Source: an uncultured Clostridia bacterium (GTDB lineage Bacteria; Bacillota; Clostridia; TANB77; CAG-508). Taken from it: a stretch of DNA of 6,711 nucleotides. The notes under the pieces are model-generated. The model was not told the DNA's origin, did no database searches, and saw nothing but the letters and a program-made list of their open reading frames with translations. Made by a program: the position numbers and the translations under genes. The DNA is taken from NCBI GenBank assembly GCA_947631385.1, contig CANRLE010000057.1, positions 1 through 6,711 on the forward strand, given 5' to 3'. Shown here one piece after another: positions 1-4,859 of the stretch (position 1 is the first letter of the stretch; each line of letters opens with the position of its first letter).

Positions 1-369
1 TATGCCTTGAGCATTTGGTCCGCAACAAGTGCTACATGCACAATATGCGGTAACCCTAAACTTCCCAAGGTACTCTGTCTCTGTCTCTGTTTCCGTTTCT
101 GTTTCTGTCTCAACTTCTGTTTCTGTCTCGGTTTCTGTTTCTGTCTCTGTCTCAATTTCTGTTTCTGTCTCTGTCTCAATTTCTGTTTCCGTCTCGGTTT
201 CCTTCTCTGTTTCAATATAACCTGAATATGGATATGCCTCAGCGTCACTCCGAACACTAAGAACACTAATAACTGTCATTACTACAATTAATATTGCAAC
301 AATAACTGCTCCCTTCATTCGACAGTTGTACCGTATTTCTTTGTCAATCCATTTCTGTCCTCTCTTCAT
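1..369 (-). CDS. 3D-domain cell wall protein with Glu-Thr repeat linker, 3' end cut by window edge
   Basis: I translated this by hand: 123 codons are open from the ATG at 369 to the window edge, so the C-terminus is missing. Residues 1-17 are polar and basic. Residues 18-39 (from MKGAVIVAIL) form a signal peptide or membrane anchor. Residues 53-99 alternate Glu with another residue without a break, 19 Thr plus single Lys/Val and two Ile. The segment from about 102 has VTAYCACSTCCG, the typical opening of the 3D domain (MltA-like double-psi beta barrel) of clostridial and bacillar peptidoglycan-acting proteins. The Asp residues that name the domain lie beyond the window. The likely role is an extracytoplasmic cell wall lytic or remodelling enzyme held away from the membrane by an acidic linker. 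The start is supported by AAGGAG at 385-380, 10 nt upstream, and by the promoter at 424-452. The 3D assignment rests on one motif; the anchor-linker layout is certain. Confidence 0.8.
   Translation of the reverse strand, partial: MKRGQKWIDKEIRYNCRMKGAVIVAILIVVMTVISVLSVRSDAEAYPYSGYIETEKETETETEIETETETEIETETETETETETEVETETETETETETEYLGKFRVTAYCACSTCCGPNAQGI
73..213 (-). repeat. In-frame hexanucleotide repeat coding (Glu-Xaa)n
   Basis: On the minus strand the unit is GA(A/G)ACA, with variants where ACA is replaced by ATT, ACG, ACC, AAG or GTT. It encodes 24 Glu residues alternating with 23 Thr, Ile, Val or Lys. The period of 6 keeps the reading frame whatever the copy number. A perfect 24-bp tandem duplication (141-164 and 165-188) lies inside it. 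This is a coding microsatellite and not a CRISPR array, because there are no spacers. Confidence 0.95.
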
Positions 370-401
370 AATGTCTCTTCTCCTTTTTTCTCCTGTTTTT
401 T

Positions 402-417
402 AATAGCTTTTGCTATT
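402..417 (-). other. Stem-loop at predicted 5' end of the 3D-protein mRNA
   Basis: AATAGC (402-407) and GCTATT (412-417) pair perfectly around a 4-nt loop. Counting from the -10 box at 429-424, the expected transcription start is position 417, the first base of the stem. No T run follows it on the minus strand, so it is not a good terminator for the upstream penicillin-binding protein gene. A role in protecting the mRNA 5' end is an inference. Confidence 0.5.
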
Positions 418-423
418 CTTTTA

Positions 424-452
424 ATTATACCATATTCTACATAAAAATTCAA
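424..452 (-). promoter_or_regulatory. Sigma-A-type promoter of the 3D-protein gene
   Basis: On the minus strand, TTGAAT (452-447) is followed by a 17-nt spacer and a consensus TATAAT (429-424). TG stands one base before the -10, giving an extended -10 element. It lies just past the stop codon of the penicillin-binding protein gene and gives a 5' untranslated region of about 48 nt. This suggests the 3D gene can be expressed independently of the dcw transcript. Confidence 0.75.
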
Positions 453-458
453 ATTATA

Positions 459-2453
459 CTAATAATATATATACATTTTGCTTCCTTTTTGAATACTAAT
501 TCCTGCCTTTGGAATTTGTTCCTTTATTAATGTATTTTCTTTATCCAGTTCTTCAGTTTCATTTTCAATTATCAATTCCACCTCACTTTCTTTAGCTATT
601 TTTTGAGCTTCTTTTATGGTTTTTCCTTGTAAATCTGGTGCTTCTAATTCTTCTTTTATTTCTAATTCCTCTTGATTTCCTTGGCTTACCTCTAAATAAG
701 GTAATATTTCACTAAATATCTGTCCTCCAACAGGTGCTGCAACACCACCTCCTTGGTGTCCCCCTTCTCCAGTTGGATTGTATAAAGTAACCAAAACCAC
801 TACTTGCGGATTTTCAATAGGAGCCACTCCACAAAAAGAAGTTACATACTTATTAGTATTAACGCCATCCTCTGAAGTACCTGTCTTTCCCCCTATTCGA
901 TATCCTGCTACTTTAGCATTCTTTCCAGTTCCTTCTGCTACAACTGATTCCATCATACTAAGCACTTTATCAGAAGTTTCTTTTGAGATAACTCTCCCCT
1001 TTGATTTAACTGGGACATCTTCTACTTCACCAGTTTCACTGTTAATAATTTGTTTTACAATTCTAGGCTGTATACTAGTTCCACCATTAGCAATACTAGA
1101 TACAGCTGTTACTAATTGAATTGGAGTAATTTCAAATCTCTGTCCAAAACTAATAGTTGCTAACTCCACTGGACCTGCTTTATTTTCAGCTAAAAAAATG
1201 CTATTAGCCTCTCCTGGTAAATCAACTTCTGTCTTATTTAATAATCTAAACTTATTTAAATAACTATAATACTTTTGTACACCAAGCTGTTGACCCAATC
1301 CTATAAAAACAGGATTACAAGAATTCATTAAACCCATTCGCAAACTTTCAGATCCATGAGGTCTATAATATCTCCAACATTTAATCCTAACTCCTGCTAC
1401 TTCAATTCCACCTGTACAAGTAAATTGACCTTGTTTATCAATATCAGTTACAAGACCTTCCTCAATCGCTGCTGACGCTGTTATTAATTTAAACACTGAA
1501 CCGGGTTCATATGTATCTGCAATAGCTTTATTTCTCCATACTGCCTGTAAATTTTTTGTTTTTTCTGCTTGCTCCATATTATCCCATGATTGCTTTAATT
1601 CTTCTGTATATGCTTCATAAGGAGAATTTAAGTTATAATTAGGATATGTTGCCATAGCTAAAATATCTCCATTTTGTGGATTCATGACAACTACATTTCC
1701 ACCATCAGTACAAAGATTATCAATACATGCTTCTTCTAAATATTTTTCTACTATTGATTGTACACTTAAATCAATAGTAAGCACTAAATCATTTCCATCA
1801 ATAGCTGATACATAATTTTCTCCTTCTTCACCTATTTCTCCACCTTTAGCATCAGTATGACGTTGAATGGCACCTTTTGTTCCTTTTAGTTTTTCATCAT
1901 ACTTCGCTTCAACACCATCCAATCCTTGATTGTCACTTCCACAAAAGCCAATAATTTGAGAAGCAAGCGTATTATATGGATAATATCGTTTTGTATCTTC
2001 ATCGATGTTTATTCCTGATGAAATCCCATTTTGTTCCATCCATATCCTTAATTGGTCTGTTTTTTCTTTATCTACCTTTTTACTTATTGTTTCAATAGAA
2101 CTTCTTTTACTAACTTTTTTTAATGTTTTTTCATAGTCTAATTCAAATATTTCCGATAATATTTTTGCTACCTTTTCTTTATTCTCCTTTGCAATATTTC
2201 CTGGATTTACAGTAACAGTTTCTACTGTACTGCTTACTGCCAATATATTTTTTCCCGTACTATCATATATTGTACCTCTCTTAGGGTTAATACTCCTATC
2301 TAATGTCTGTTGTTGATAAGCCATACTTGATAACCATTCTCCCTGTATTAATTGGATATACCCTATTCTGCCAATTAAACAGCTAATAATAATAAAAGTT
2401 ATAAAAAGGGTATTTCTCATTTTTTTCTTTCCTGAAAGTTTTAATGTCATCAT
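459..2453 (-). CDS. spoVD: SpoVD-like class B penicillin-binding protein (peptidoglycan transpeptidase) with one PASTA domain
   Basis: This 664-residue protein forms peptidoglycan cross-links outside the membrane at the septum or, in SpoVD, in the spore cortex. It has an N-terminal membrane anchor (about 14-33), a class B dimerisation region beginning at RGTIYD (59-64), and a transpeptidase domain with all three motifs: SVFK with catalytic Ser319 and Lys322, SCN (378-380) and KTG (523-525). A single PASTA domain occupies about 603-664 and ends at the stop codon. Stretches such as YEPGSVFK, NSCNP and VVAEGTG closely match Bacillus SpoVD, and the length fits SpoVD (about 645) better than PbpB (about 716, two PASTA). 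With no second dcw transpeptidase visible, it could also serve as the divisional FtsI. AGGAGGA at 2467-2461, 7 nt from the ATG, sets the start; Met2 is less well placed. That site lies in the hairpin 2456-2492. Confidence 0.93.
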   Translation of the reverse strand: MMTLKLSGKKKMRNTLFITFIIISCLIGRIGYIQLIQGEWLSSMAYQQQTLDRSINPKRGTIYDSTGKNILAVSSTVETVTVNPGNIAKENKEKVAKILSEIFELDYEKTLKKVSKRSSIETISKKVDKEKTDQLRIWMEQNGISSGINIDEDTKRYYPYNTLASQIIGFCGSDNQGLDGVEAKYDEKLKGTKGAIQRHTDAKGGEIGEEGENYVSAIDGNDLVLTIDLSVQSIVEKYLEEACIDNLCTDGGNVVVMNPQNGDILAMATYPNYNLNSPYEAYTEELKQSWDNMEQAEKTKNLQAVWRNKAIADTYEPGSVFKLITASAAIEEGLVTDIDKQGQFTCTGGIEVAGVRIKCWRYYRPHGSESLRMGLMNSCNPVFIGLGQQLGVQKYYSYLNKFRLLNKTEVDLPGEANSIFLAENKAGPVELATISFGQRFEITPIQLVTAVSSIANGGTSIQPRIVKQIINSETGEVEDVPVKSKGRVISKETSDKVLSMMESVVAEGTGKNAKVAGYRIGGKTGTSEDGVNTNKYVTSFCGVAPIENPQVVVLVTLYNPTGEGGHQGGGVAAPVGGQIFSEILPYLEVSQGNQEELEIKEELEAPDLQGKTIKEAQKIAKESEVELIIENETEELDKENTLIKEQIPKAGISIQKGSKMYIYY

Positions 2454-2455
2454 AA

Positions 2456-2492
2456 AAAAATCCTCCTAATTCATTTTATTAGAAGGATTTTT
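2456..2492 (-). promoter_or_regulatory. Attenuator-like hairpin covering the ribosome binding site of the penicillin-binding protein gene
   Basis: Arms 2458-2470 and 2478-2490 give a 13-bp stem with a 7-nt loop, extendable by two A-U pairs into the ftsL stop codon. The one imperfect position (2465/2483) is a G-U wobble in minus-strand RNA but a C-A mismatch in plus-strand RNA, so the structure fits transcription in the operon direction. The 3' arm contains the AGGAGGA ribosome binding site (2467-2461), and a run of seven U (2460-2454) follows directly, ending at the ATG. It could act as an intrinsic terminator with read-through, or as a translational lock. Confidence 0.7.
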
Positions 2493-2994
2493 ATTTATGA
2501 AATATTTTATCTACAAACTCTTGAAACCAATTTTTTTCTTTTTTTATAATAACTTCTTCTGTTGCAGCTTCTACATAGTCTTTTTTTGGTAAACTAATAT
2601 ATTTTGTTTGTTTGTTTGTTAATTTTTGCATTCCTAATTTATTTTTTGCTAAATTTTCAATAGTATTTAAATTAACACTATTTTCGATATTTACTTTTAA
2701 TTGTTCATTTTCTTTTTGAAGAGATGATAATTGCCTTTTCAAAGTTTGCACTTGACTAAATCTTTCGTTTATTTGTGAGTTTCTATAACTTATGGTTAAT
2801 AGTAAGATAAATATACCCATAACAATTAAAGTTAATTTTTTTTGTCTTTCTTTTTGTTTTTTTGAAACTTTCACATTTTGTCTTGGTAAATCCTCTACTA
2901 CTGTCAATTTATTTCTTTGTGTTTGTTTTTTTCTACGAATTTCAGGTTCTAGTTTTCGCGGACTTGTTTCGTATTCATATCTACTTCTTGCCAT
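2491..2994 (-). CDS. ftsL: Cell division protein FtsL
   Basis: FtsL is a bitopic divisome protein that pairs with DivIC/FtsB and helps activate septal peptidoglycan synthesis by FtsW and its transpeptidase. The 167 residues show a long, very basic cytoplasmic part (1-53), one membrane span (about 54-70), an extracytoplasmic coiled coil (about 72-106, heptad-like Leu/Ile spacing), then IENLAKNKLGM (112-122), typical of the end of the FtsL/DivIC fold. A charged tail (133-167) ends in a Trp/Phe-rich stretch. It is longer than Bacillus FtsL (about 117). The assignment rests on topology and position between rsmH and the transpeptidase gene, because FtsL sequences diverge strongly. AGGAGGTGA (3010-3002) lies 10 nt before the core-to-ATG and overlaps the rsmH stop codon, so the two genes are probably translationally coupled (15-nt gap). 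Confidence 0.87.
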   Translation of the reverse strand: MARSRYEYETSPRKLEPEIRRKKQTQRNKLTVVEDLPRQNVKVSKKQKERQKKLTLIVMGIFILLLTISYRNSQINERFSQVQTLKRQLSSLQKENEQLKVNIENSVNLNTIENLAKNKLGMQKLTNKQTKYISLPKKDYVEAATEEVIIKKEKNWFQEFVDKIFHK

Positions 2995-3009
2995 AAGTTA
3001 CTCACCTCC

Positions 3010-3939
3010 TTAGTATTTTTCAAAAATTCTTAATTTTGCACTTTTACTCCTTGAGTTTTCTTTTAGTTCTTCTTCAGTAGCTGTAATTGGTTTCTTTGTT
3101 ATTATTTTTCCAAGCGATTTTGCACCACATACACAATAAGGTAAATCACTTGGACATGTACATTTGCCTTTTGCTTCTATAAATGCATTCTTTACTGCCC
3201 TGTCTTCTAGTGAATGAAAAGTTATTACGCATAATCTTCCTTCTGTTGCTAAGCAATCTATACAATCTCTTATAGTTTGATATAATGGCTTAATTTCATC
3301 ATTTACTTCAATACGAATAGCTTGAAATGTTCTTTTAGCTGGATGTCCATCATTTTGTTTTGATTTTGGTATTGATTTTTCTATAATTTCAACTAATTCT
3401 TTGGTTGTTTTTATTGGATGCTCTTCTCTTGTTTTACAAATATTTCGAGCAATTTGCTTTGAAAATCTTTCTTCTCCATATTCGTAAATTATCTTTGCTA
3501 ATTCTTGTTCTTCATATTGATTAATAACTATTTCAGCTGTTAATTTTTGCGTCTTATCCATCCTCATATCTAAAATGCTTTCACCTAAATAACTAAATCC
3601 TCGATTTCTCTCATCTAATTGATATGAAGATACTCCTAAATCTAATAGAATTCCATTAACTTTGTCTATATTTAACTCGTTCAATATATTTTTAATGTTA
3701 TCATGGTTATCATGCACATATTTTACATTAGAAAATGTCTTTAGATTTTCCCTTGCAGCTTGCAAGGCTTCTTCATCACGATCAATTCCAATTAATAGTC
3801 CATCATTTGAAAGTTGTTTTGCAATTTCCTTACTATGCCCTGCCCCACCTAATGTCCCATCTACATAGATTCCATTTGGCTGTATATTTAATCCTTGTAA
3901 ACATTCTTCTAACATAACTGGTTTATGTTTGAATTCCAA
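3010..3939 (-). CDS. rsmH: 16S rRNA (cytosine1402-N4)-methyltransferase RsmH (MraW)
   Basis: RsmH transfers a methyl group from S-adenosylmethionine to N4 of C1402 in the ribosomal P site, fine-tuning start-codon selection. At 309 residues it has the normal family length. Visible family motifs are HKPVML (5-10), the SAM-binding DGTLGGAGHS (27-36) and IDRDEEAL (52-59), LLDLGVSSYQLD (98-109), the inserted substrate domain up to about 200, PAKRTFQAIRIEVN (200-213), ITFHSLEDR (239-247) and SRSKSAKLRIFEK near the C-terminus. Cys260, 262, 269 and 271 form a CxC-x6-CxC pattern often seen in this family. The start codon is TTG, with GAGGTG at 3950-3945 just 5 nt away; the next Met (residue 9) would remove the conserved HKPV start. 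It follows mraZ after a 244-bp gap containing a terminator-like hairpin, and precedes ftsL. Confidence 0.97.
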   Translation of the reverse strand: MEFKHKPVMLEECLQGLNIQPNGIYVDGTLGGAGHSKEIAKQLSNDGLLIGIDRDEEALQAARENLKTFSNVKYVHDNHDNIKNILNELNIDKVNGILLDLGVSSYQLDERNRGFSYLGESILDMRMDKTQKLTAEIVINQYEEQELAKIIYEYGEERFSKQIARNICKTREEHPIKTTKELVEIIEKSIPKSKQNDGHPAKRTFQAIRIEVNDEIKPLYQTIRDCIDCLATEGRLCVITFHSLEDRAVKNAFIEAKGKCTCPSDLPYCVCGAKSLGKIITKKPITATEEELKENSRSKSAKLRIFEKY

Positions 3940-3944
3940 TTTAG

Positions 3945-3950
3945 CACCTC
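3945..3950 (-). promoter_or_regulatory. Ribosome binding site fixing the TTG start of rsmH
   Basis: GAGGTG is spaced 5 nt from TTG at 3939-3937. No ATG or GTG gives a better match to the conserved N-terminus, so the site decides the start. Confidence 0.8.
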
Positions 3951-3974
3951 AAAAAATAAATTTTATAATTTATT

Positions 3975-4018
3975 GAAAAACAGCTAGTAATCTTTGAAAA
4001 CTACCAGCTGCCTTTTTC
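3975..4018 (-). terminator. Terminator-like hairpin between mraZ and rsmH
   Basis: Arms 3981-3988 and 4003-4010 form an 8-bp GC-containing stem with one G-U wobble in the minus-strand RNA (A-C mismatch in the plus-strand RNA). Beyond a 2-nt bulge (4011-4012), GAAAAA pairs with TTTTTC for six more base pairs. The loop is 14 nt. In minus-strand RNA the stem runs into UUUUUC about 25 nt before the rsmH ribosome binding site and about 165 nt after the mraZ stop. It looks like an internal terminator or attenuator. The plus-strand side also has a T run (4013-4017), but no plus-strand gene ends nearby. Confidence 0.65.
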
Positions 4019-4070
4019 ATATGTTTACTTATCTTTTGGTTTTTTTTACCTTCTCTTATGTTTAATATTT

Positions 4071-4162
4071 CTTTTGTATTTTCATCTTTTGTATCTTAAA
4101 ATTTTTTCCTTTGCAGTTTTTTCTTTAGCATTTAACTATCTTTTGTATTTTTTTCTTTAGCA
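4071..4162 (-). repeat. Short direct repeats in the mraZ-rsmH spacer
   Basis: The plus-strand 9-mer CTTTTGTAT occurs three times (4071-4079, 4086-4094, 4140-4148). Two of the copies extend to ATCTTTTGTAT. TTTTTTCTTTAGCA occurs twice (4117-4130, 4149-4162). The rest of the 3940-4183 spacer holds only the hairpin at 3975-4018. In such biased A/T sequence some repetition is expected, but the 14-mer repeat containing TAGCA is more than simple composition. The function is unknown. Confidence 0.5.
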
Positions 4163-4183
4163 ATTTATATAAACTTTTTCAAG

Positions 4184-4609
4184 TTATATACCAAGTAATG
4201 TCATATTTTCTGCAATTTCATCTGCTGAAATATTTTCGTCACAATTTTGCCATGTTTGTTTGTCCCAAATTTCAAGCCTTGTTCCTACTCCTATAATAAC
4301 AGCTTCTTTTTCTAGTTTAGCCGATGTTCTTAGATTATTAGGCAATAAAAATCTCCCTTGTTTATCAACTTCGCACTCTGTTGCTCCTGATAAGAAAAAT
4401 CTTACAAAGTTTCTAGCATTTTTATCTGAAAGTGGTAGTGTCTTTAATTTTGTTTCGAAATTTATCCATTCATTTTGTGAAAACGCAAATAAACATCCAT
4501 CTAACCCTTTTGTTACAATGAACTTTTCTCCCATGTCCATTCTTAATTTTGCTGGCATAATTAATCTGCCTTTTGCATCTAGAGAATGCTCGTATTCACC
4601 AATTAGCAA
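4184..4609 (-). CDS. mraZ: Transcriptional regulator MraZ
   Basis: MraZ is a DNA-binding, ring-forming regulator of the dcw cluster that binds repeats upstream of its own gene and usually represses it (an activator in some Mollicutes). The 141 residues match the family length (about 143) and contain its two SpoVT/AbrB-like half-domains, each with the signature DxxGR...P: DAKGRLIMPAKLR (11-23) and DKQGRFLLPNNLR (82-94). FFLSGATECE (71-80) and the end AEIAENM-like EIAENMTLLGI (131-141) are also typical, so it is full length. The start is TTG at 4609-4607, chosen because it gives the conserved LIGEYEHSLDAKGR beginning and has GAGGTG 8 nt upstream. Four AAAGTG-type boxes precede it (4627-4662). 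It is the first gene of the cluster and is separated from rsmH by a terminator-like hairpin, so its own mRNA may often be monocistronic. Confidence 0.97.
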   Translation of the reverse strand: MLIGEYEHSLDAKGRLIMPAKLRMDMGEKFIVTKGLDGCLFAFSQNEWINFETKLKTLPLSDKNARNFVRFFLSGATECEVDKQGRFLLPNNLRTSAKLEKEAVIIGVGTRLEIWDKQTWQNCDENISADEIAENMTLLGI

Positions 4610-4617
4610 TGAATTTT

Positions 4618-4623
4618 CACCTC
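4618..4623 (-). promoter_or_regulatory. Ribosome binding site fixing the TTG start of mraZ
   Basis: GAGGTG lies 8 nt before TTG (4609-4607). It follows the last MraZ box (4632-4627) by only 3 nt, so a protein bound to the boxes would sit over the leader of its own message. Confidence 0.8.
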
Positions 4624-4626
4624 TTT

Positions 4627-4662
4627 CACTTTACACCACTTTGCACCACTTTTCTCCACTTC
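4627..4662 (-). promoter_or_regulatory. MraZ operator: four tandem 10-bp boxes
   Basis: On the minus strand, GAAGTG (4662-4657) is followed by AAAGTG at 4652-4647, 4642-4637 and 4632-4627. The boxes are all in the same direction with an exact 10-bp period, one helical turn. AAAGTG repeats of this spacing are known as MraZ boxes in Mollicutes, and E. coli MraZ also binds 10-bp-spaced direct repeats (TGGG type). The array starts at the predicted transcription start (4662) and runs to the ribosome binding site, which fits autorepression. That MraZ binds here is inferred from this match and the position directly upstream of mraZ. Confidence 0.85.
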
Positions 4663-4668
4663 AATTAA

Positions 4669-4697
4669 ATTTTAATATAAGTTTTATAATTTTGCAA
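4669..4697 (-). promoter_or_regulatory. Putative promoter of mraZ and the dcw cluster
   Basis: On the minus strand, TTGCAA (4697-4692, four of six matches to TTGACA), a 17-nt spacer and TAAAAT (4674-4669, five of six) place the transcription start at about 4662, a G and the first base of the MraZ box array. The surroundings are very AT-rich, so other -10-like hexamers exist; this pair has the best spacing. Confidence 0.55.
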
Positions 4698-4795
4698 TAC
4701 TTTTTTTAAATTTTTTTCATTTTTTATTTTGAATAAAAAAGTTTAATATATTTTTGATACTATTAGTGTTATTAGCATTACTTTTTCTTATTTAC

Positions 4796-4816
4796 AGTTC
4801 ATTCTTTTTTTGAACT
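4796..4816. promoter_or_regulatory. Inverted repeat, likely operator of the XRE regulator
   Basis: AGTTCA (4796-4801) and TGAACT (4811-4816) are perfect inverted half-sites separated by 9 nt. They straddle the -35 position expected for the -10 at 4825-4830. Cro/C1-type dimers usually bind such dyads and repress their own gene. Binding is inferred from placement. The loop is all pyrimidine (TTCTTTTTT) and the arms could also form a weak hairpin. Confidence 0.45.
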
Positions 4817-4824
4817 CAAATTGC

Positions 4825-4830
4825 TATACT
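4825..4830 (+). promoter_or_regulatory. Extended -10 promoter of the XRE regulator gene
   Basis: TATACT is preceded by TGC, an extended -10 element. The -35 region at about 4802-4807 is poor, which extended -10 promoters tolerate. The predicted start near 4837 gives a leader of about 23 nt carrying AGGAGG (4847-4852). TATAAA at 4837-4842 is an alternative -10 but has no matching -35. Confidence 0.5.
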
Positions 4831-4859
4831 TTGTTGTATAAAATGTAGGAGGAAATCTT

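Noticed and set aside
73..213. The repeat array considered as a CRISPR.
   Set aside because: The period is 6 bp with no spacers, and it is in frame with a protein.
7..225. Two plus-strand open frames over the repeat (Cys/Leu/Phe-rich and Ser-Val-rich).
   Set aside because: They are the complement of the Glu-Thr hexanucleotide repeat. They have no ribosome binding site and their length comes only from the repeat lacking stop codons. The minus-strand frame has a promoter, a start site and a 3D motif.
453..458. A second TATAAT on the minus strand overlapping the stop region of the penicillin-binding protein gene.
   Set aside because: No acceptable -35 is found 16-18 nt upstream, and the promoter at 424-452 is better in every element.
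778..1119. Plus-strand open frame of 113 codons.
   Set aside because: It lies wholly inside the transpeptidase domain of the penicillin-binding protein and matches no recognisable protein.
2792..3917. Plus-strand open frames opposite ftsL and rsmH.
   Set aside because: They are shadows of the recognised minus-strand genes, with no ribosome binding sites and low-complexity translations.
3955..3974. Perfect AATAAATT/AATTTATT inverted repeat just before the rsmH ribosome binding site.
   Set aside because: The stem is A-T only and of low stability in a very AT-rich spacer, so it is likely chance.
3962..3990. Possible rsmH promoter TTACTA-17-TATAAA on the minus strand.
   Set aside because: The -35 has only three matches and the hexamers lie within A/T-rich hairpin arms, so it is not strong enough to call. 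It would matter if the upstream terminator proves efficient.
3970..4095. A minus-strand stop-to-stop frame of about 41 codons ending MKKAAGSFQRLLAVFQ, overlapping the mraZ-rsmH hairpin; considered as a leader peptide.
   Set aside because: The only ATG is near its end and has no ribosome binding site; the upstream part is Lys/Glu/Asn-rich as expected for A-rich sequence. The last codons simply translate the hairpin.
4260..4709. Plus-strand open frame of 149 codons.
   Set aside because: It is antisense to mraZ and to the MraZ box array; mraZ is unmistakable on the other strand.
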